The position numbers and the translations under genes were made by a program. The notes below the pieces were generated by a model. It did not search any database and was not told where the DNA came from. It saw only the letters and a program-made list of their open reading frames with translations. Of a DNA stretch of 46,189 bases, positions 27,201 to 34,572 are shown in pieces. This stretch comes from Verrucomicrobia bacterium 12-59-8 (GTDB taxonomy: Bacteria > Verrucomicrobiota > Verrucomicrobiae > Verrucomicrobiales > Verrucomicrobiaceae): contig NCCR01000010.1 in NCBI GenBank assembly GCA_002279765.1, positions 3,597 to 49,785 on the forward strand, given 5' to 3'. Numbering within the stretch: position 1 is the first letter of the stretch; every line of letters begins with the position of its first letter.

Positions 27201-30200
27201 GGCGCACGCACCGCGTTCCTCACCCTACTGCCGGGCCAGGCACCGACTGCCGAGACCACGGAAACCGGCTACTACTCCGAGTCTGATGACTTTGACGATG
27301 CGAACGTCAATCTGACGGTCGATCTCGGCTTTGCGCCGAAACCGCTCAGTGTGGGCAATCTGGTGTTCCGTGACGTGAATTCGAACGGCCACTATGACAG
27401 CCAGGACTTTGGTGTGGCCGGGGTCAAGGTGCGCCTGTTCAAGGTGGGGGACAATCCTGCCAGCAGCACGCCGGTGATGGAGACCACCACCAGCATCGAC
27501 GGAACCTTCCTCCTCAACACCTATGAGGAGGGCCAGTACTTCCTCCACATCCCGGCCTCCGAGTTTGCCAGCGGAGCCGCACTCGTCGGCACGACTTCCG
27601 TGCCCGGCTTTGGTGATGACAATGGCAAGGATGATGATGAGGATGAGAACGGCCTGGATGCGGCGAATCCAGCGACCACAGGCGTGAGTTCCATCGTATT
27701 CGCCCTCGCCTACGGCACCGAGCCGCTAGCCGGCACGGGAGAGTCCGGCTTCCTCACCACACAGGATGTTTACAATGATGAGGATGTGGATCTCACCATC
27801 GACATGGGCTTCACCGGCGGCACGCTGACGAACCTGATGAGCATCGGCAACCTCGTCTTCAATGATGCCAACAACAACGGCGTGGCTGATACGAATGAAG
27901 GTGTGCCCGGCGTCTGGATGCTGCTGTATGCTGGCACGGGCACCGCAGGCTCCAGCAGCTACATCCGCAGCACCACGACGGATGCCAGCGGCCGCTACTT
28001 CTTCACCAACCTGAGCCCCGGCACCTACACGGTACACGTCGCTGCGGACAACTTCAAAGCCTCTATCAGCATCAATGGCGGGCCTGTGGGACCTGGACCC
28101 TTGTACCGCAAGATTTCACTGCGCGGCAATCAAACCACCACGGCGGATGACAACCTCGGTGAGGACGGCATCGATGCACAAAATCCTGAGCAGGTCGGCA
28201 TCACGGCGCGGCCGGTCACGCTGGTGGCCAATGCTGCTCCGACCGGCACCCAGGAAGGTGGGTTCCAGGGCACATCGGACGATGCCACTGACAGCAATGT
28301 GGATCTCACCATCGACTTTGGTTTCGCCACCCGCCTGGGTGTTGGCAATCTGGTGTTCCGTGATGCCAATGCCGACGGCAAATACCAGGCCGGCATCGAC
28401 ACTGGTCTCGCGGGCATCAGTCTGGAGCTGGTGCATAACGATGGCGGCACCGGTCCGGACACGGTCGTCGGCACCACCACGACAGATGCGAATGGCGGGT
28501 ACATTCTGTATGCACCGCCGGCGGTGTCTCCGCAGACCTACATGGTACGCATCCCTGCCGCGCAGTTCAGCGCCAGCGGCCTGCTGAACTACCTGGTGCC
28601 GAGCACGCTGACCACCAATGGCAGTGACGACAATCTGAACCAGAACGCCCAGCCAGCCAGCAACCCAGAGACCACAGGTGTGGTCACCGCTGCATTCTCC
28701 CTGCTTGCGGAGACTTTACCCACCGACAGCGATGGCCGCGAAACCGGCTTCGACAAGACCAGTGACAACGCTGACGACGCCAACAACGATCTCACCATCG
28801 ACCTCGGTCTGAAGGCGAAGAACCTCATGGTCGGCAACCTCGTTTTCCGCGACCTCAATGCGAACGGCACCTTTGAGTCCGGCATCGACCAACCGGTGGC
28901 GAACGTCACCGTGCAGCTATTCCAGCAGGCGCAGGCCGTGACGGACACGCCGGTGTCACAGGCAGTCACGGCGGCAGACGGCACATACCTGCTCTATGCC
29001 ACCTCGCCGGCGGCCTACTATGTCCACATTCCTGCAAGCATGTTTGCCTCCGGCGCACCGCTCAATGGCATGACCTCGGTGCTTGGCTCCGGCAATGTGT
29101 TGATGACCACCAATGCGGACACCGCCAAAGATGACCGCTATGATGAAAATGGCGACGACGTTACCCTCCCTGCTGTTACAGGGATTTCATCCGGCCTCAT
29201 CAATCTGGCCTACGGCACTATGCCGCTGAACAGCAGCGTGACCTCTGCCTCGGGTGAAAATGGCTTCCAGGCATTCATGGATGATGCTGCGGATGATTCA
29301 GGCATCATGACCATCGACTTCGGCTTCCTGGCGGGTGCGGGCTCGCCGAATGCGCTGGAAGAAAAGCGCAATCTGGCGCTGAATCCCGGCACGGTCTCCG
29401 CCCCGGCCACCTTCACGGTGTGGCAGTCGCAGAACAGCCTGAGCGGACTCAACAGTCCGAATGATGACCCGGATGCGGATGGTCAGACGAACCTGCTGGA
29501 GTATGCCCTCGGCACCGCCGGTGGCAGCGGTCTCGGGGTGTCGCGCTTCACGCTGGTGAGCAACACCGTCACGGGCGCGATCGACGCGCTGCTCACACGT
29601 CCGACGGGCTCGCATGCGGACCTGCGCTACTACCTTGAAGGCAGCAACGATCTCAGCACGTGGAGCACGCTGGCCATCACTCCTGCCACCACGGTCAATG
29701 CGGACCAGACTGAGACGGTGCGCTACAGTGCGGTCGAGTCCGCCTTCAGCGGTGCGGCACGCGGCTTCCTGCGCATGAAGGTCGCGCTGGATGCGAACCT
29801 CGACGGCACGCCGGAAGCCACCGCCACCACGGGTGCGCAGGGCTGGGCACGCATGCAGTTTGCGGTGGGTCGCCAGTCGCTGTCCATGCCGCTGCTGCTG
29901 CCTGCCGTTTATACGGGGCAGGTCGCCTCGGTCAATGAGCGCCAAGTGGTGCCCAATCTCAACGGCGGCGACATTCGCACGCAGTTGCAGAATGGCGTGA
30001 GCTACTATCTGGAAGTGCTCAGCGGTGCGCTGAATGGCCGCACTATGGAGCTCGATGCCACGGCCACCACCACCAGCAGCATCGCACTCACCACCACTGC
30101 GGACAGCGCTCTGGCCGGGGCACGCATTTGCATCCGTCCGCATTGGACGCTCGGCGGTCTGCTGCCGGCATCCAGCCTGCAGCCTGGTGAGGCGACGGAT

Positions 30201-30671
30201 GCGGCAGATCGCGTCATGTTCTTCGACAGCGCCAGCGGCCAGTTCCAGATCGACTGGCTGCACGCCACCACCGGCACGCCGCAATGGGTGCGTGATGGCG
30301 ATACCGCACTCGCGGATGATGCCGCCCGCATCATTTCGCCGCAGGCAGGCATGCTGGTGCAGATCCGCAGCACACCGGCCACGTTCACCTTCCTCGGCGA
30401 AGTCCGCACCACCGCGCTCGCTCTGCCGCAGACCACTGGCACCAGTCTGTGCGGCACTGGTTTGGCCATGTCACAGGCTCCTGGCGCGCACCCCTTCACC
30501 CCCGGCTCCCGCCTGCGCCTCTGGGGCGGCGACACCGATCCTGCCACTGCCGCGTATCAAAACTACCTGCTCAATCCGCAGTCCCAGTGGGTGGATGAAA
30601 CCACAGGGCTGGAGGTGACAAAACTGCCGCTGCTGGAGGCGTTCCGGGCGTTCTTTGTGGTGAAGCCGTAG
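96..30671 (+). CDS. Giant secreted multi-domain surface protein (10,191 aa; GEVED, He_PIG, SdrB, PA14, LamG)
   Basis: One open frame encodes 10,191 residues with no internal stop. The chosen ATG is the only ATG after the in-frame TAG at 69-71; no Shine-Dalgarno precedes it. A basic n-region (around residues 32-40) and a hydrophobic core (41-58) ending AMAA predict Sec export. Domain order: GEVED, 2 Ig, propeller-like, GEVED, 16 Ig, HAF-like, 2 SdrB, 7 Ig (one holding PA14), 1 SdrB, carbohydrate-binding-like, 2 SdrB, 9 Ig (one holding LamG), 1 SdrB, jelly-roll-like, 3 SdrB, unassigned, 2 SdrB, 8 Ig, 2 SdrB, propeller, 11 long SdrB, C-terminal domain. These families are typical of extracellular adhesins and stalks. 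A role in cell-surface or prostheca coating, or in glycan attachment, is inference. No sorting signal or membrane segment is seen at the C-terminus, which ends FFVVKP. Substrate and partners are unknown. Confidence 0.95.
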   Translation: MVLPPGYSGPSPVSKETGESSATILRAAAWVRGRCARGQRSLTAGVSLFVASAMAAMAATDFSDYSGFASASSTTVSTIKIGAITDSESSITANATATGDDITGSDDEDGVTLPASIVTGTTGSFTVKVTNTSGSTTYLNAWIDFNQNGSLNDTGEQVAKNTAIATGTSNATKTISFTVPSTASGGQTGLRVRLTSTSTPGSTGQSGNGEVEDYLVLICPSITLSPSSLSGAVAGAPYSQALSASGGTAPYSYSVTSGSLPGGLALSSGGVLSGTPTSGATATFTVQAVDQNGCSGTRTYTLTPACIGYVISPFSMGSWDLSAAVNITLLATPTSGSASTPFTWTQTSGTLPSGLSLSSAGVLSGTTTAKGSYSFTLQSADANGCTASQSYIMTVASGSSYSSTLYVSTGNGSTGYLETYDVSTGTKTLVGQTKDSSSHYLTDLAWSPSGTLYGIDFNNIYQINPTTGAVTRLGSFGNSFNGLVFDSAGTPYISSVNDGDIYTFNLSALSTSSATPVTVAFSSPATVPNGQALDSAGDLAWIGNELYYTVAGSGFTTFYLYKVPEGGTATQLVGQVKTTGGAAIADVFGLSTDGYGTLYAQAGTALYTLDKTTGVATTVTSSMAANAISGGAMRYEFTQVLDDFGDYSGFPVARDTVNSNLQMGALIDYDIPAAFNTAATADDLSVLDDEDGVTLPGSMVQGATGLTVTVNVTNTGGAPAFLNGWIDFNNNGSLTDAGEQIINNITVPDGTSNASQTYTFSVPANATAGSVGARFRLTAVSNPGSSGASGPGEVEDYLVTITCSGVALSPSTLTAPTVGTAYSKTVSASGGNTPYTYAVATGSLPAGLTLNASTGVISGTATSSSAASFTLRATDAKGCTGTQAYTVTPVCSSLTVTPATLNTPTVGTSFTQTLSAAGGLSPYSWALTSGTLPTGLSLSTSNGTISGLPTSASAATFVARATDAAGCTKTQSYTVTPVCPTVSITPTTLAAGAVGTAYSQTLSASGGTAPYGTWTVTSGMLPAGLSLNASSGVISGTPTASASPSTSVTVRVNDAYGCQGTQVVTLQICPVLSLSPAILPTPTVGTAYSQSIAASGGAASYTFTLASGTLPAWATLSSSGVISGTPTSTAAATFTVRATDANGCSGTLSYTITPICPTISLSPTALATGTVGSAYSQTLSATGGTAPYSAWTLTSGTLPSGLTLNASTGVISGTPTASASPATSITVRVNDANGCQGSRAITLQICPAITFSPTTLSTATVGTAYSQTITPGGGTAPYTCTLASGTLPAWASLTSAGVLSGTPTSTATSIFTLRFTDANGCASTLAYTLTPVCPTITLTPAALTAGTVGAAYSQTLAASGGTAPYSTWTITGGALPAGLSLNASTGVISGTPTASASPATTITVRVNDANGCQGTRAITLQICPVIALAPSTPATGTVGSAYSQTITASGGAASYTYAVVSGSLPAGLSLNASTGVVSGTPSSQTSGNVTLRATDANGCQGTQAMTFAMGCPAITISTATLPQGTVGSAYSQTLAASGGSSNYTWSITGGTMPAGLSLSSGGVISGTPSAGNAGGVNITISATDTLNSCAATKTFALQICPTVTLSPTTLSTPTVGTAYSQTITASGGAASYTYALASGTLPTWATLSSAGVLSGTPSNTAGATFTVRATDANGCVGTRSYTLTPSCSTLSISPTSLSQGTVGTAYSQTLAASGGTAPYGSWTLTSGTLPAGLTLNASTGVISGTPTAASSATVVTVRVNDANNCQGSQIVTLQVCPVLSLAPTTLNAPVVGTAYSQSISASGGTSPYTFSLVSGTPPAWATLSSAGVLSGTPNNTTAATFTVRATDASGCAKTQAYTLAAGCPVLSITPAALAQGVVGSAYSQTLAASGGTAPYTWAVTSGSLPTGLTLNASSGAITGTPTVVNTAGASVTLRATDVYGCQASTPLTVQVCPALNLSPTTLSAGTVGTPYSQTITSSGGTAPYTYTVSSGTLPAGLSLSSGGVLSGTPTTAYGTGASFTLRATDANGCLKDQMVSVKICPVITLPAISTSLTVGVSYSQTVSASGGTAPYVLALSSGTLPAGLSFNTSTGVLSGTPTSPGARTIVISATDANGCAGSLSCTLTPQCPVISTSPGTLAFGKVGDTYSQSLITAGGTAPYTYAITGGALPAGLSLDSGVISGTPTTSGTAALTLTVTDASGCQAVVARSMTISAPPLSTCPTPLDQTIGGAYQVTRLGRDVLGGENSGLGNCLYNMSPNGRWITGIRVGLTSYGFILNTLTDENVDVPMLDSTHPYAMGRDVNNNGDAVGYEKWTTGSKINIVPWYYSNGVTTRLLTPYDSNSSMSAMPCALTSDSAYAFGTVDPDGPGGPVLSQGGFWNLSSGVWTAIAGVREVVDASADGAKLLVTDSSGVGKVLSGSPAAGYSTIVVSFTGGSLNAGRISPSGRYIGSSQRLSGVPTPFVYDTQNGTRTNLPRILPQDNLGGIVGAVSDTGRVLGTIYSRASTGSFAVMWDTPADLYTRISDLLVADGHVAQDNAYSFWNIYNGGDGISADGTTMGVFGDNPYNVEDSMVFQRVAVADSRLCLGNAVWQDTNRNGIKDPGEPGTAGAELHLFHPGADGVRGGTGVNADYEIAAPITTTSSGVYVFSSIPSGTYYVQVIPPDNLPATSGVVVPLDNGVDNDNNGMQPGGPGTPVYSPLITLVPGTEPVNDGDTNSNTDFTVDFALSDGVSVGDLVFADRNGNGLFETSSGDAGLPNITVQLLDGSTGNLLLTTVTDANGNYFFGGCAPGTYRVNVPTPPSAYLSATIAAAADNGVDNDSNGIQSGGPGAASLSPLITLASGTEPGSAGSTNYENTIDFGFRSCPFITITPSTFASGMVGTAYTQAMSAAGSSATPYSWTTSAGTWPAGLSLSSSGSVSGTPTTPTSGVNGASVTVRAIDTNTCVRDQVMRIKICPVITVNPATLPAPLIGATYAQTITTSGTTATPVVYSATGLPAWLYLDARSGVLSGTPTNSTTVTFTVTATDANLCSASRTYTLPPVCPAITITPAAPAVGKVGVPYSQSLTASPASGLTAQYYSGMSFNTLLLTRQEASINYDWVNGSPDPLVPADKFSVRWSGFIRPAVAGTYTFQSTSDDGVRVWVNNTLLIDRWVDQSATNYSATITLAAGTVVPIRVEYYENGGQAVMKLNWSGPNLSLQPVTGWLDYVWGVSGGVLPAGLTFSATTGVISGTPTAANGLGINLTLTATDPNGCVGTRAWPMLQICPAISMSPATLPPATVNVPYVQTIAAAGGAAPYQYSVVSGSLPAWCTLNATTGKLTGTPTDNSKGTFTVAATDANGCVSTQIYTADPRCTIFTASPVTLPSATTGIAYSQTLTTTGGTAPYTYTLSSGTLPAGFTLTSDGILSGTAATGDGSSASLTVVIADSQGCLGSASYQMKVCPVVTLSPTTLPAPFLGLSYAQTITTSGTSATPLTWSATGLPAWLSINSSTGVLSGTATTTAPATFTLTATDANGCSGSRSYTVTPTCPVVTLGGTAPPNGYLSTSYAQSITASGGTAPYSFTLVSGSLPPGLTLAGNGNVSGMPTTLGSYTVTVRATDAYNCQSSTSAVTFNIKSMGIGNQVWVDMNDDGLRGSTESGVPNLPVQLWSPGINGVVNNGSGDDVLLVSTTTDANGLYLFSGLAPGIYYMRIPTPPTFYPKVSTSQVALDNGVNNDNNGIQAVSGLAVVTPLITLYPGTEPGTGVDGDDTDSDSTIDIGFANANPCQITNLIDNPSFEFQGLPNVTGTATTVLGYDGTGTSFGSGINAFQWLGGTNGTSSVGEPVQRVQIDASSSGSKVSWMESVKSRHGKRMLLLQGTNSAVNLLPAGGGNWSTVLQAGKEYELSVWASSASSGAASILWNLGANAQIFQIITGATPGLYQYYTVPQGEMSATAPGVSQCCGYNGSTVSYSVFGASDYNNWSEAAANSTQPLWRQFTYHFRVANGASQSQIDTASIALSGGSSTNAVAADLVYLCQVNTTATLTLGNLVWNDSNNNGVRDTGANSEIGISSVTVDIYRSTNDIAGDADDLLIATTTTNSAGAYNFTGLADGKYVVRVTPPASIPATGGNVVALDNGVNNDNNGSQPGGPGTYIYSPVITLAAGTEPVNDGDTNPDTELSIDFGLFSGIQLGNQLFIDANNDGVFSSGTETGVGSGVTVELLDGTVNTVIASTTTNSTGVYGFTVYQPANYRVRIPTPPSAYPLASGVVDTSDDGRDNDSNGIQTGGISTAVISPVITLTAGGEPGTSGNSNNENTIDFGFRGCPTITISPGTVAVATQYVAYNPLTLTSSGGSGGYVYAIASGALPNGMTMNGAGVISGTPDASAAPGSYLFSVRSTDSQGCAATQSYTLTLSNAIVTVNPATLPAATQYTAYSQSLTASGGTSPYAWSYGPSALSGAAAWWPGENGGAEVVAGNNGALINGVAFTTGLVGKAFSFDGVNDYLQVADQSVMRPAQISLEAWVRPASAAPAADQIIIEKTSSATAPANGYGLIQRSGGSTVRFWINGTSSVAGTSEFVDAPLTVNSWNHVVATYDLTNLRLYVNGVQIASKAFTTAISHSTQPLVMGGSATTSTCWSGALDEPVIYSRALNAAEALARYTVTTSGNNGLPTGMTLDTSTGLLSGTPTGVPASYPFTVRASDFYSGVGLRSYALTVGCPTFNITPKTFADAQQYAAYSAVTMNASGGTAPYQWDISSGALPTGMSLSSAGVLSGTPGSAPATYSFTVRARDANNCVSTQALSVKVICPTITLTPSTLSNAQQFASYSAVLLDGTGGSSPYTFAIQSGALPAGMSLSSAGLLSGTPTALPGDYTVVVRGTDSASCSGTRSYTLHVNCPTITISPATLAAGRQYQAYSQTLTASGGNSTYTWSLTSGSLPTGLTLSSAGVISGTPTVAPGTYTFSVTATDTAGCTGTRSCSIVFSCPLISITPTTLPQATTTVAYSQQLAVSGGTSPYTWSLASGTLPAGITLSSAGLISGTTTAVGSFNFTAQVSDLNTCVQQQALALGVNCAAITITPSSLSTATVGTAYSQQFTASGGVGTKTWTVKSGSLPTGMTLSSAGMLSGTPTDTAGTFSFTIQAMDQNNCPGTAAYSLTLQCPTVVITPSSVPNGTVANSYSTTLSASGATAPYTWSLPTGSSVPPGLALSPTGVISGTPTAPGNYSFSVTARGAYSCTGTATITMTVSCPTLAISPTSLSSGYRGVAYTQTVVASGGISPSTSSLTAGSLPPGVTLNTSTGIISGTPTAAGSYSFTLRGVDSATCSGTRDYIIVISGLSLGNLVWQDTDQSGTRDTGEQGISGVSLQLFATTDSVIGNGDDVSQGTTTTDGSGAYAFTGLAPGKYFVKIATPPTAYPLSSGPQVALDNGVDNDNNGVQAGGVGSAIISPIVTLAVGREPGDVAGGIDADNTLDFALRAVPASIANLLEYELNIPSGGLPAPPSYKSSAVVNAAKIQIEDDMNGLTDISEPTNNGPIRSGALSRRMRDWDAAYDTGYDATPSTLVQRPDSLWIRFDMDPTATGNIGNLLFDVYRVGTTAPVQGKVFLSWLEGATMRTVTTNVFQFSATASWYSMNLPWTSSIGGATSLPTGSQLAGKSFMIEIYLWGGDGSGYIDIDNILLQGSATTNPQTLAIGDFVWADTNGNGIKNPREPGLQNLTVQLLSPGADSLANTADDQLLTTTTTDANGYYLFSGLSAGNYFVRLPTPDPLWPTASPGVNLDNGVDNDSNGIQSGGVGTAVSSPVINLALGKEPGNLASGGGNQDMTVDFGFSAAMTLGNFVFSDTNNNGLFDVGETGVAGAQMEIYSSTDSTVNNGDDVKVGTTFTTGSDGLYSFAGLSAGKYYVKLTPPITHPRRSTTSSNADNGIDNDSNGITQSATGAPIYSPMITLSALTEPGSLLAPFGSNIDNTIDFGLRPTFCSIGNLVYKDANNNGVYDSGEGVGGVRVELLNSSGSFVTSTTTSSNASKRGQYQFTSVVPGSYYVRIPASEFATGKALVNTISIFPSTSSDNDIDDNIVGNDDGIDNAQPSVNGISSALISLSDSGEPINSSGESGAFNTIDDADDNNGNMTIDFGFKSSGPSATGCYHFLAMDTNADGVLSQSTEWTPAQAYDFNYTQGGVATVNKADVIYDAALSRLDVDLTFNQIGASKVDALWFLVSTGANPATADHAIVYVDGITRASPTVTIYRYDETLGYQSWQTAANLMVSTASGNSTAGDVLLNKVTETGSNVRFQCVIDVSRVNNATNWSAMGVNAATWEGIQTGGSTGIVLHMVDLSSTPTYDSNGALTAFSYTSGVTEGSLVTDPSGVFTIATEPCSVSPWVSVGNLVWNDANSNGLRDSGELGISGATVQLFSPGADNAVGGSGANVDTQVGASVLTSSAGAYAFTNLVPGKYYVRVTPTVSVPGVSSVVVTLDNDVDNDNNGSQPGGAGTFVYSPVIDLQVGTEPGTAVDGDGTNGNNTIDFGLFTGITVGDLVWNDANNNGLKDASESGVSGVQLDLMSPGADNAVGGTGINADTVLQSTSTLSSGAYSFKVYNGGNYYVRLTPPAAYSLASSTVVTADNGVNNDSNGSQPGGAGSLVSSMVFALTPGGEPGSTGVTNTENTIDFGLHSCPVISISPTTLTNALKATAYSATFSAAGGNSPYTWSISSGTLPTGLALSSTGVLSGTATGATGTYSFTVKAVDASLCSATQAMTLGVVCPTLTLSPSTLSAVAQNSVFSQQFSTTGGASAYTYTKASGTLPTGVALSASGLLSGTITGAPGSYTFVIRSTDANGCALDTSFTWTITCPTIALSPTTVPAATQYAAYSSQTLTASNGTSPYVWSFTGTMPTGMTLSSGGVLSGTPSSAPGSYNITVTATDANGCARSSSYSITVNCPSFTITAPTFPSASKNIAYPSQQLSASGGTSPYSYSIISGALPAGMSMSTAGLISGTPTAAPATFNFTVRATDGVGCTASKALQIIIACPTLSIGPVPLPAGTQYAAYTQTLAVGGGTAPYTWSLASGVLPTGLTLSSGGVLSGTPTGLGSFTFSVKATDADSCFSTQSYTFTVNYPPIYITPSTLSNAVRLVPYMQQLTASGGTAPYTFSKLTGSIPTGLSISSGGLISGITTAAPGTYSFTIQALDANSAPGTQPYTITIVCPTMTITPALLSNGVVGTSYSAALSASGGSAPYTWTVAAGTLPAGLSMSSAGVISGTPTQASTSTFTVQAVDSFNCANTQVYTLAVNCPSVSITPATLSSAYYSTAYSQQLSSSGGTGPYTYAVIAGSPPAGISLSSSGLISGSATVYGTASFTVRCTDAYNCSATQSYSLLVKGLSLGDTVYDDSNFNGLRDVGEPGLSGVTVELWDPGADQAIGGSGPNSDLMLTSTTTNVQGQYTFINLQPGTFYMRVLMPNSLEIIGGNPVNLDNGVDNDNNAASQPGGPGTPAFSPVITLTKGGEPTVDDGDADTDYTIDFGLFRGISVGNLVWQDSNDNGRRDVGEPGIDGVNVQLWSTGADGSVGGTDDVLLRTATTSGGGAYLFTSVAPGLIYVRIPTPPSAQPLSSSSTTFIDDGVDNDDNGLQLSGGAVNSPVITLTPGDEPGTLGGTYAETTIDFGFVNVTPSIYVSATQADSIQSFNATTGLYSGALVSGFGSSLSQGNADYGDVPYGMELGQDGNWYVAQYGASNLRKISPTGTDLGTVLDNSTASMSLVTQFAIGPDGNFYVFDVNGGRIVRFQGPTGTTPGAPIGGAPYTFISQAGVEDMNFGPDGNLYLVVQTNDIREVRRYSTTTGALLNTIVTDTQLVAMVPGGQSIALISGIDIEGSTLYGVNRSDGEIFSLDLTTPSSPGLPQLIATLSSAGAGEVNTRDIEFNPANSQLYIIGYQWGKPVNAGSYISGALLTVDIAGAPNGAVNIYEVPIPRPPGPNFEIWSGPRDLAIGRPFAPLPDSVAIGSLVWNDDNANGVQDAAELGIPGVRVELWQDANGNTADGAEVLIGWTYTDSHGFYYFSGEAPGVYQVQIPESNFVDGLPLAGSGYSSPISSILDDQIDGDDSGRQPGGPKTIVKSSLITLTPGTEPVGNGSSGAEFAPGGELDNYIVDANGDMTVDFGFVEPGIMGIGNLVFVDDNGNNRFDVGEGRNDVTTELYRWGDTPGVTQPVATAVTANGGLYLFSNLWQGQYFIYLPAYQFATDGNLRGLYSLPVVTAGDDNTGQDALPTDTPWITGVRTGIINLIRDKAPTDADSETGFDSSTDLNDINIDLTEDIGLFRPVALGNMVFADNNSNGHYDAGEGISGVSVELYTDTQFPEVDNPLAITTSDAAGRYGFNFLRPGNYVVHIPSSQFQAAGPLYQRISILEGLVGDDDVGEDGFNNGLPSDNGVSSLIISLYPGNAPTDDSGETGFEGTSDDQDDAAIDLTIDFGFQTPVGVGNLVYIDANQNGKADAGEGVDGVTVELYGSAQTPGYGLPLFSRITSNGGAYFFDSLPAGSYVLHIPYSQFEPGRPLSGLSSVTGVSSVSTALDDDVPGSENGIDDAAPFLNGISSGVFTLAVDAEPTDATGESGEFNDMDVFDDDNFNLTIDFGFAPFNPDAVGVGNLVFVDLNGNGVYDAGEGIDGVKVQLFDAAVDPHTASPLSTKTTSNGGGYLFSSLVEGDYQIFIPPSEFAAGKPLSGWRSLPGDGGDNGLDDNLDENGIDVIDPSTTGIVSAAFHLSPGDEPTDSLGEYGYDAVMDNASDANTDLTIDFGFFRSVAVGNLVFIDTNYNGRADAGEGVGGVTLELYAEGAIIPFDAPVTTTTTDTDGSYLFSDLTPGRYFVRVPAWQFDFGAPLYGYASIFGTQSGDDNFGEDGIDDGNPSYNGIQTAVVDLSPTNAPTGSQESGYQGSSDDINDAATNLTIDLGFVPRIGVGNVVFNDANNDGVFDPGVEIGVDGVTVELWSNQANATAAVTSTTTFGGGLYSFNVAPGTYYVRIPPVNFLEGGALANLVPSKPVVAGSGVPTSTVGDDDTQQDGYTTSSVLVDGARTAFLTLLPGQAPTAETTETGYYSESDDFDDANVNLTVDLGFAPKPLSVGNLVFRDVNSNGHYDSQDFGVAGVKVRLFKVGDNPASSTPVMETTTSIDGTFLLNTYEEGQYFLHIPASEFASGAALVGTTSVPGFGDDNGKDDDEDENGLDAANPATTGVSSIVFALAYGTEPLAGTGESGFLTTQDVYNDEDVDLTIDMGFTGGTLTNLMSIGNLVFNDANNNGVADTNEGVPGVWMLLYAGTGTAGSSSYIRSTTTDASGRYFFTNLSPGTYTVHVAADNFKASISINGGPVGPGPLYRKISLRGNQTTTADDNLGEDGIDAQNPEQVGITARPVTLVANAAPTGTQEGGFQGTSDDATDSNVDLTIDFGFATRLGVGNLVFRDANADGKYQAGIDTGLAGISLELVHNDGGTGPDTVVGTTTTDANGGYILYAPPAVSPQTYMVRIPAAQFSASGLLNYLVPSTLTTNGSDDNLNQNAQPASNPETTGVVTAAFSLLAETLPTDSDGRETGFDKTSDNADDANNDLTIDLGLKAKNLMVGNLVFRDLNANGTFESGIDQPVANVTVQLFQQAQAVTDTPVSQAVTAADGTYLLYATSPAAYYVHIPASMFASGAPLNGMTSVLGSGNVLMTTNADTAKDDRYDENGDDVTLPAVTGISSGLINLAYGTMPLNSSVTSASGENGFQAFMDDAADDSGIMTIDFGFLAGAGSPNALEEKRNLALNPGTVSAPATFTVWQSQNSLSGLNSPNDDPDADGQTNLLEYALGTAGGSGLGVSRFTLVSNTVTGAIDALLTRPTGSHADLRYYLEGSNDLSTWSTLAITPATTVNADQTETVRYSAVESAFSGAARGFLRMKVALDANLDGTPEATATTGAQGWARMQFAVGRQSLSMPLLLPAVYTGQVASVNERQVVPNLNGGDIRTQLQNGVSYYLEVLSGALNGRTMELDATATTTSSIALTTTADSALAGARICIRPHWTLGGLLPASSLQPGEATDAADRVMFFDSASGQFQIDWLHATTGTPQWVRDGDTALADDAARIISPQAGMLVQIRSTPATFTFLGEVRTTALALPQTTGTSLCGTGLAMSQAPGAHPFTPGSRLRLWGGDTDPATAAYQNYLLNPQSQWVDETTGLEVTKLPLLEAFRAFFVVKP
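126..151 (+). other. Perfect 11-bp hairpin inside the 5' coding region
   Basis: An 11-nt arm (126-136) and its exact reverse complement (141-151) flank a TAAA loop. The hairpin lies 30 nt after the ATG and encodes part of the hydrophilic leader ahead of the signal peptide. No T-tract follows, so it is not a classic terminator. It could modulate translation or mRNA stability, or be an inserted small palindrome. Confidence 0.6.
273..749 (+). other. GEVED domain 1 of the giant protein
   Basis: It begins DFSDYSGF, contains the DDEDGVTLP motif and the [10 protein letters not shown] segment, and ends with GEVEDYLV, the signature that names the family. This domain is common in secreted, multi-domain bacterial surface proteins. 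Confidence 0.85.
750..1289 (+). repeat. Two putative-Ig (He_PIG) repeats
   Basis: Two units of roughly 88-92 residues carry the pattern SGTLPxGLxLSSxGVLSGT followed by DxNGC. Each has one Cys at its start and one in the NGC motif. The second unit (from 1011) is the most divergent of this early pair. Confidence 0.8.
1290..2018 (+). other. Beta-propeller-like module 1
   Basis: About 240 residues with repeated blade-like phrases ([37 protein letters not shown]) and Tyr-rich strand patterns, resembling the YVTN/NHL-like propellers of secreted proteins. Blade count and ligand cannot be fixed by eye. Confidence 0.55.
2019..2501 (+). other. GEVED domain 2 of the giant protein
   Basis: A second copy with DFGDYSGFP at its start, [19 protein letters not shown] and a terminal GEVEDYLV. 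It is clearly homologous to the domain at 273-749, so the protein opens with a GEVED-spacer-GEVED arrangement. Confidence 0.85.
2502..6731 (+). repeat. He_PIG array A: 16 tandem Ig-like repeats
   Basis: Sixteen units of about 88 residues (264 bp), each with the phrases [29 protein letters not shown] and DANGC. Every unit has a leading Cys (mostly CP) and a second Cys in NGC. From unit 3 to unit 14 an alternating two-unit pattern is visible: odd units end in LQI/LQV and mostly use [10 protein letters not shown], while several even units (4, 6, 10, 12) use LPAW or LPTW with ATLSS. This gives a 528-531-bp higher-order period. Ig-fold stalk modules of this kind typically extend adhesive proteins away from the cell. 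Confidence 0.9.
6732..7844 (+). other. HAF-repeat/propeller-like module
   Basis: About 370 residues containing [40 protein letters not shown] and [10 protein letters not shown]. These resemble the repeated strands of extracellular HAF-type repeat proteins, in which each blade has an N/S-x-x-G-x-x-x-G pattern. The module links Ig array A to the first SdrB pair. Its ligand is unknown. Confidence 0.55.
7845..8684 (+). repeat. SdrD-B-like repeats 1-2 (short class)
   Basis: Two units starting [13 protein letters not shown] and [13 protein letters not shown], each with a Tyr-Phe strand ([16 protein letters not shown]), the [11 protein letters not shown] acidic loop, an EPG/EPV turn and a terminal DF.L/IDFGF. 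DxNxNG loops in SdrB-type domains bind calcium in characterised proteins; binding here is inferred. Confidence 0.85.
8685..10943 (+). repeat. He_PIG array B: 7 Ig-like repeats
   Basis: Seven units starting at a Cys directly after the IDFGFRS end of an SdrB unit. The third unit is interrupted by a PA14 domain. Units 2 and 6 share a SGTxATP insertion in place of GGTAPY. The fourth unit has an extra Cys (LPAWCTL). Confidence 0.85.
9309..9710 (+). other. PA14 domain nested inside a He_PIG repeat
   Basis: About 134 residues beginning GLTAQYYSG, with [33 protein letters not shown], and [10 protein letters not shown] ahead of KLNWSGP. These are the canonical PA14 strands, including the acidic DDG loop that binds calcium and glycan in yeast adhesins. 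The surrounding Ig repeat is split: YSQSLTAS lies before the domain and GVLPAGLTF after it. Confidence 0.9.
10944..11387 (+). repeat. SdrD-B-like repeat 3
   Basis: One short-class unit: [40 protein letters not shown], and a terminal TIDIGF. It joins Ig array B to the carbohydrate-binding-like module. Confidence 0.8.
11388..12161 (+). other. Galactose-binding-like (CBM-like) module
   Basis: About 258 residues opening with [11 protein letters not shown], the usual start of galactose-binding-like beta-sandwiches. It also has [24 protein letters not shown] and QFTYHFRV. This layout resembles carbohydrate-binding or adhesion modules of secreted bacterial proteins. The ligand cannot be predicted. 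Confidence 0.5.
12162..13001 (+). repeat. SdrD-B-like repeats 4-5 (short class)
   Basis: [15 protein letters not shown] and [13 protein letters not shown] units with [11 protein letters not shown] and [10 protein letters not shown] acidic loops. The second ends [12 protein letters not shown] directly before a Cys that opens Ig array C, the same junction as at 8685 and 20040. Confidence 0.85.
13002..16034 (+). repeat. He_PIG array C: 9 Ig-like repeats
   Basis: Nine units. Several share ATQYxAY or AQQYAAY in place of TVGTAYSQ, a sub-family distinct from array A. The second unit holds an inserted LamG domain and lacks both conserved cysteines. The other eight have both. Confidence 0.85.
13398..14025 (+). 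other. LamG/concanavalin-like domain nested inside a He_PIG repeat
   Basis: About 209 residues with [52 protein letters not shown] and [17 protein letters not shown]. This is the complete LamG/laminin-G-like jelly-roll pattern seen in secreted Verrucomicrobia and Planctomycetota proteins, usually glycan binding. It interrupts an Ig repeat between SPYAWSYG and GLPTGMTLD. Confidence 0.9.
16035..16466 (+). repeat. SdrD-B-like repeat 6
   Basis: One short-class unit: [43 protein letters not shown] and a terminal TLDFAL. Confidence 0.8.
16467..17093 (+). other. Unassigned beta-rich (jelly-roll-like) module
   Basis: About 209 residues with [48 protein letters not shown] and [11 protein letters not shown]. 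The last phrase is the usual final strand of carbohydrate-binding-like beta-sandwiches. No firm family assignment is possible by eye. Confidence 0.45.
17094..18449 (+). repeat. SdrD-B-like repeats 7-9
   Basis: Units start near 17094, 17523 and 17958. The first two are short class ([22 protein letters not shown]). The third begins [15 protein letters not shown] and is of the long class, with [12 protein letters not shown] and [17 protein letters not shown], matching the C-terminal array at 23994-29340. Confidence 0.8.
18450..19163 (+). other. Unassigned module of the giant protein
   Basis: About 238 residues starting [16 protein letters not shown] and ending near EPCSVSP. It contains [27 protein letters not shown] and [10 protein letters not shown]. 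No family is recognised. One Cys near each end could pair. It sits between two SdrB blocks and occurs once. Confidence 0.4.
19164..20039 (+). repeat. SdrD-B-like repeats 10-11 (short class)
   Basis: [16 protein letters not shown] and [16 protein letters not shown] units, both with PGADNAVGG and [11 protein letters not shown] or [11 protein letters not shown] loops. The second ends [12 protein letters not shown] just before the first Cys of Ig array D. Confidence 0.85.
20040..22148 (+). repeat. He_PIG array D: 8 Ig-like repeats
   Basis: Eight units. The sixth (around 21360-21625) starts YPPIYITP instead of CP and has DANSAPGT instead of DANGCxGT, so it lacks both conserved cysteines. The other seven keep both. 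The array passes directly into the SdrB unit at [10 protein letters not shown]. Confidence 0.85.
22149..23009 (+). repeat. SdrD-B-like repeats 12-13 (short class)
   Basis: [16 protein letters not shown] and [16 protein letters not shown] units with [12 protein letters not shown] and [10 protein letters not shown] loops, ending TIDFGF. They join Ig array D to the second propeller. Confidence 0.8.
23010..23993 (+). other. Beta-propeller-like module 2
   Basis: About 328 residues with repeated NHL/SMP-30-like blade phrases: [53 protein letters not shown] and [15 protein letters not shown] six- or seven-bladed propeller is likely. Function could be ligand binding or purely structural. Confidence 0.65.
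23994..29340 (+). repeat. C-terminal array of 11 long-class SdrD-B-like repeats
   Basis: Eleven units of about 155-170 residues. Each starts GxGNLVFxDxNxNG, contains [10 protein letters not shown] with GxxL, has an acidic DDNxGEDGID segment followed by PxxxGI, a PTDxxxExGF motif, and ends DLTIDFGF. They are longer than the units elsewhere in the protein and lack [10 protein letters not shown]. The density of Asp in DxNxNGxxD loops suggests a calcium-stiffened rod near the C-terminus. Confidence 0.9.
29341..30668 (+). other. C-terminal domain of the giant protein
   Basis: About 443 residues. The first part has a calcium-loop-like [18 protein letters not shown] motif, frequent in Planctomycetota/Verrucomicrobia secreted proteins. 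The second part ([31 protein letters not shown]) resembles, from memory, the Verrucomicrobia-associated TIGR02597-type family; this needs a profile search. No hydrophobic tail, LPXTG, PEP-CTERM or beta-barrel end is present. Confidence 0.5.
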
Positions 30672-30731
30672 TGGGGCAAGAATGTTTCAAATTCTTGAGC
30701 GGCGATGGGGCGAAGTTGGATTCTGCCCCAC
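30671..30731 (+). other. Inverted repeats after the giant gene
   Basis: An outer 8-bp pair, GTGGGGCA (671-678) with TGCCCCAC (724-731), encloses a 7-bp pair, CAAGAAT (677-683) with ATTCTTG (691-697). The two overlap at bases 677-678, so they are partly alternative structures. No T-tract follows, so intrinsic termination is not supported. Confidence 0.35.
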
Positions 30732-30804
30732 GTGGAACCTTCAAGTTGAAACTTTCATCTCTCCCCCGTTGCATTTTGCCATCCCGGCAGCATTGCTGGG
30801 GGGC

Positions 30805-31431
30805 ATGATGTCACGCCGACTGCTTCTTCTTTTTGCGCTCAGTCTTGTCAGTTGTACCACTGTGAAAACCACGGGCAACAACGCCTTTCATTACAGCCGC
30901 AGGTTTGTCACCCAGGACATTCCACGCGCCTCGCGCAGGGTCTGGACAGGCTTTACCGGGCTCTTCGGCCGGAACGATGGATCCTTCTGGTATGCCAATC
31001 AAATGACCGGCAGGCCCAGCATCGTCATCAATCTCAGCGAGCAGATGGTGTATCTCTTCAAGCGCGGCCAGCTCGCGGGCGGCTCGCCCATTTCTTCTGG
31101 CGCGGAGGGCTACGACACGCTGCCCGGCAGCTACCGTATCACCGAGAAGGACATCGACCACAAATCATCCATCTACGGCGACTACGAGGATTACTACGGC
31201 AATGTCATCATGCAGAACATCAACAACCGCATCGACCGCAGGCCGCCGGGCACGCGCTTTGAAGGAGCGAAGATGTACTACTTCATGCGCATCTATGGCG
31301 GCGTGGGCATGCACCAGGGGTTTCTCCCCGGCTACGCTGCCTCCCACGGCTGCATCCGCCTGCCCGGGCACATGGCGGAGAAGTTTTACCGCGAGGTGTC
31401 TGTTGGGACACCCGTAGAAGTGGTGCCGTGA
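30805..31431 (+). CDS. L,D-transpeptidase (YkuD) lipoprotein 1
   Basis: 208 residues from the ATG at 30805. The frame is open from 30682, but this start gives a proper lipoprotein signal (SRRLLLLFALSLVSC, lipidated Cys at residue 17) preceded by a G-rich site. The YkuD domain covers about residues 70-207, opening with PSIVINLSEQMVYLFKRG. The catalytic motif SHGCIRL carries the nucleophile Cys183 and His181; upstream MHQG matches the conserved His-Gly region. Family members cross-link peptidoglycan stem peptides (3-3 links) or attach proteins to peptidoglycan; which applies here is unknown. A lipidated form places it in the periplasm. It lies 133 nt after the giant gene in the same direction, so co-transcription is possible. 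Confidence 0.9.
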   Translation: MMSRRLLLLFALSLVSCTTVKTTGNNAFHYSRRFVTQDIPRASRRVWTGFTGLFGRNDGSFWYANQMTGRPSIVINLSEQMVYLFKRGQLAGGSPISSGAEGYDTLPGSYRITEKDIDHKSSIYGDYEDYYGNVIMQNINNRIDRRPPGTRFEGAKMYYFMRIYGGVGMHQGFLPGYAASHGCIRLPGHMAEKFYREVSVGTPVEVVP

Positions 31432-31744
31432 AGCTGCAGGATTAGTTTAAGGTTCGGCAGAGGAATGTACGCTGTTCGGAAGCATGATGGAACTTAAACC
31501 GGCAGATGAAATCCCAGATCTGCCATGAGGCATGAATGGCCAGAATGCGAAGCAAAGACCTTGCGCTGCCCCGGCAGACACACGAACGATCATTACTCCG
31601 AGCCGTGAATATCATCGCTTAATGCCCTGCAATCCTGGTCGCAGAACGGGTTTCACCTCGTCTGGCAAGATCAGCTTTCTGCTGATCAAACTCGATCTGG
31701 TAAGCGTGCTCATGGCGCGCGAATGAACGTATAGATACTGCCGC
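31432..31744 (+). other. Intergenic region without a supported gene
   Basis: 313 nt. A 64-codon frame (31532-31726) has no ribosome binding site or recognisable protein character and is not called. A 7-bp hairpin, GGCAGAT (31501-31507) with ATCTGCC (31518-31524) and a 10-nt loop, lies in the first third without a T-tract. A TATAGATACT sequence (31730-31739) 5 nt before the next ATG could be a -10 region for a very short leader. Confidence 0.4.
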
Positions 31745-34111
31745 ATGCTCACCCCCCTCGATCTCAAACTCTTCCGCGATCTCGGTCGCATGAAAGGGCA
31801 GATCGTGGCGGTGAGCCTGGTGATGGCCTGCGGGTTGGCGATGATGATCATGACCCGCAGCATCGTGCTGACGCTGGAAAGCACGCGGGATGCCTACTAT
31901 CAGCGCTACCGCCTGGCGGATGTGTTTGCCTCGCTGAAGCGGGCGCCGCTGGCGCTCGCGGACCGCATCGCGGAGATCCCCGGTGTGGCGGCAGTGGAGG
32001 CGCGGGTAGTGGTGGATGCCACGCTGGATCTCGCAGGCAGGACGGAGCCTGCGACGGCGCATCTGGTATCGCTGCCAGAAGGACGGCTGCAGACGTTGAA
32101 CCAGGTCTTCCTCCGGCAGGGCCGACTGCCGCTGCCGGATGAGCGGCGGCAGGCGGTGGTGAGCGAGTCCTTTGCGCTGGCGAACAAATTGCAGATCGGC
32201 GACAGCCTTGTGGCTATCATCAACGGCCACCGAGATACGATCATCATCTGCGGCATCGGGCTGTCGCCGGAGTTTGTGTTTGAGGCGCGGCCGGGGCAGA
32301 CGCTGCCGGACAACAAACGCTTCGGCGTGTTCTGGATGAACTACCAGGCCATCGCCGTGCCGTACAATCTCGATGGTGCGTTCAATGATATCTGCGTTGA
32401 TCTTTCGCCAGGAGCGCAGGCCGGGCCGGTGCTGGCGGAGATGGACCGCCTGCTGCAGGACTATGGCGCGCAGGGGGCCTACACGCGGCAGGAGCATAAC
32501 AGCGCGCGACGGCTGGATGACGAGCTGCGCGTGGTGCGCGCATTGTCCGTGGCGTATCCGGTGGTGTTCCTGAGCGTGGCGGCGTTTATGGTGAATGCGG
32601 TGCTGGCGCGGCTGGTGCGGTTGCAGCGGGAGCAGATCGCGCAGCTCAAGGCGCTGGGGTATTCCTCCTGGCAGGTGGGCCGCCACTACCTGAACTATGC
32701 GCTCGTCATTGTGGTGCTGGGCACGCTGATTGGCGGCCTGGTGGGGCGCTGGATGGGCGGCGGACTGCTGAGCATCTACGATCTGTTTTTCCGCTTTCCG
32801 GCGCTGATCTTTCGCATGGACTACAGCGCGCTAGGCCTAGCCCTCATCGTCAGCGCGCTGGCAGCGATGCTCGGTGTCGCCACGGTGGTGTGGATGGCGG
32901 TGAAGCTGCCGCCTGCGGAGGCGATGCGGCCTGAGCCGCCGGCAGATTTCAAGCCGTCGATGCTCGAACGCATGGGCGTCACGCGGGGCAGCAGTCCGGC
33001 GCTGCGTATGGCGCTGAGAAACATCGAGCGGAGGCCGGTGCAGGCGCTGTTCACCGTCTTTGGTCTCGCTTTGGCCACAGGACTGATGGTGCTGCCCGGA
33101 TCGATGGCGGACAGCATCGACTACCTGCTGACCTACCAGTGGAATGATGTGCAGCGGCAGGATGTGGTGGTGTTTTTTGCCGAGCCGAGCTCCGCCGATG
33201 CGCTGCACAACCTGGAGCAACTGCCCGGTGTGCAGCGCGCCGAACCTGTGCGCGCGGTGCAGGCGCGCATCCACTACGGCCACCATTCACGCAAGCTGGC
33301 CGTGACCGGACTACCACGTGATGCGGACCTGAACCGTCTGCTGGATGCGCAGCGCCGGCGCATCGTGCTGCCAGAGGAGGGCATCGTGATGTCCGCGCAG
33401 CTGGGCAAAATCCTAGACGCGCGCATCGGAGATGTGGTGCAGGTGGAGGCGCTAGAAGGACGACGTGCTACGGTGGGCGTGCCCATTCGCGGCTTCATTC
33501 AGGATTTTGCCGGGGTCTCCGCCTTCATGGCCATCAACGCGCTGCATCGTCTGATGCATGAAGGGGACACAGTGAGCGGGGCCTACCTGACGGTGGACCA
33601 GGCCCGGTGGGGCAACTTCATGCGCGAGCTGAAGGCCACGCCGCGTGTGGCCGTGACGCTGGTCAAAAATGACATGCTGGAGTCCTTCCGCAGCACCACG
33701 GGGCAGAGCATCGGCATCCTACGCAAGCTCTACCTCGTGCTCGCCATCGTGGTGGCCTTTGGCGTTGTCTATAACAGCGCCCGCATCGCGCTGTCTGAGC
33801 GCAGCCGGGACCTGGCCACGCTGCGCGTGATCGGCTTCACTCAGCGTGAGGTGGCGGGGGTGCTGCTGGGAGAGCTGCTGCTGCTCATCGCCACCGCCAT
33901 CCCGGCTGGCCTGCTGTTTGGACGCGTGCTGGCCACGTTCATCATCACCAAGGTGAGCACGGAGACGGTGCGCCTGCCGTTGGTTATCAGCCTGCACACG
34001 TACACGATGGCCGTGCTCGTGGTGGCCTCGGCTTCGTGCGCGTCCTTCATCGTGGTCAGCCGCATGCTGCGAAAGCTGGACATGGTGGGCGTGCTGAAGG
34101 CGCGGGATTGA
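31745..34111 (+). CDS. ABC-type permease with two FtsX domains
   Basis: 788 residues, matching the tandem MacB-PCD/FtsX permease architecture. One N-terminal helix (about 20-41) and a periplasmic domain are followed by three helices (about 268-290, 315-340, 358-387); a second set repeats this with a helix at 428-452 and three at 659-683, 707-730 and 750-774. The segments LVRLQREQIAQLKALGYSSWQV and SERSRDLATLRVIGFTQREV are the cytoplasmic coupling loops of the two halves. Family members extrude lipids, lipoproteins or peptides, or act as mechanotransmission complexes. The required ATPase is not encoded next to it: the flanking genes are L,D-transpeptidases and a remnant. The substrate is unknown. 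The ATG has no Shine-Dalgarno. Confidence 0.9.
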   Translation: MLTPLDLKLFRDLGRMKGQIVAVSLVMACGLAMMIMTRSIVLTLESTRDAYYQRYRLADVFASLKRAPLALADRIAEIPGVAAVEARVVVDATLDLAGRTEPATAHLVSLPEGRLQTLNQVFLRQGRLPLPDERRQAVVSESFALANKLQIGDSLVAIINGHRDTIIICGIGLSPEFVFEARPGQTLPDNKRFGVFWMNYQAIAVPYNLDGAFNDICVDLSPGAQAGPVLAEMDRLLQDYGAQGAYTRQEHNSARRLDDELRVVRALSVAYPVVFLSVAAFMVNAVLARLVRLQREQIAQLKALGYSSWQVGRHYLNYALVIVVLGTLIGGLVGRWMGGGLLSIYDLFFRFPALIFRMDYSALGLALIVSALAAMLGVATVVWMAVKLPPAEAMRPEPPADFKPSMLERMGVTRGSSPALRMALRNIERRPVQALFTVFGLALATGLMVLPGSMADSIDYLLTYQWNDVQRQDVVVFFAEPSSADALHNLEQLPGVQRAEPVRAVQARIHYGHHSRKLAVTGLPRDADLNRLLDAQRRRIVLPEEGIVMSAQLGKILDARIGDVVQVEALEGRRATVGVPIRGFIQDFAGVSAFMAINALHRLMHEGDTVSGAYLTVDQARWGNFMRELKATPRVAVTLVKNDMLESFRSTTGQSIGILRKLYLVLAIVVAFGVVYNSARIALSERSRDLATLRVIGFTQREVAGVLLGELLLLIATAIPAGLLFGRVLATFIITKVSTETVRLPLVISLHTYTMAVLVVASASCASFIVVSRMLRKLDMVGVLKARD

Positions 34112-34134
34112 TGGGGAGGGAGTGGCCGCAAAGA

Positions 34135-34572
34135 GGCGCAAAAACGGAGAAAATGACGGGAGCGGATCGATAATCGCCAGCCTTTTGAATTCAGAGAGAA
34201 GGCGGGAAAGCATCGCGCCATTCCCCTTCAGCATCGTGTTCAGATGGCGGACAGGCTGCGAATCCGGCTCCAGTTGCTGCAGTATGTCGCGGTAGCCCTT
34301 GGCACCCTCCGGCTCGCCAAGGAGGATTTTGATCCGACCACAGAGGCGGCACCAATGCCGGATTTCCGAGATGTGGAAGACATGTCGAGCCATAGATCGG
34401 CGAGAGTGGTCCTGGCGAAGAAATAGTCCGGCATCTGGCGGAACAATCCCTGGTAGAGTTCCAGCGCATCGGAGCAGTCAGCCGTGGTGCCAGCGCGCAG
34501 GGCGCTGAAGAGTGCGGGCTTTTTAAGCAAAGCTTGAACCTGTCGGACGACTGCAGCAGAGTCACCCGTCAT
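34135..34572 (-). pseudogene. Frameshifted TPR-like gene remnant
   Basis: Read on the reverse strand from 34572, the first frame gives a natural-looking start with TPR-like helices (ALELYQGLFRQMPDYFF, ARTTLADLWLDM) to about 34380. It then turns Ser/Arg-rich and stops at 34240. The neighbouring frame, open across 34393, continues with protein-like sequence (KILLGEPEGAKGYRDILQQL, GAMLSRLLSEFKRL) to about 34180. A single-base indel near 34375-34395 would join them. No clear stop follows before the frame runs antisense into the permease gene, so the 3' limit is approximate. The start codon overlaps that of the forward small lipoprotein at 34571, leaving no promoter room. An assembly error is also possible. 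Confidence 0.4.

Noticed and set aside
30671..30731. Intrinsic terminator after the giant gene
   Set aside because: The inverted repeats are real but no T-tract follows either arm, so termination is not supported.
31532..31726. Small 64-codon gene between the first L,D-transpeptidase and the permease
   Set aside because: No ribosome binding site, signal, domain or natural composition; probably a chance frame.
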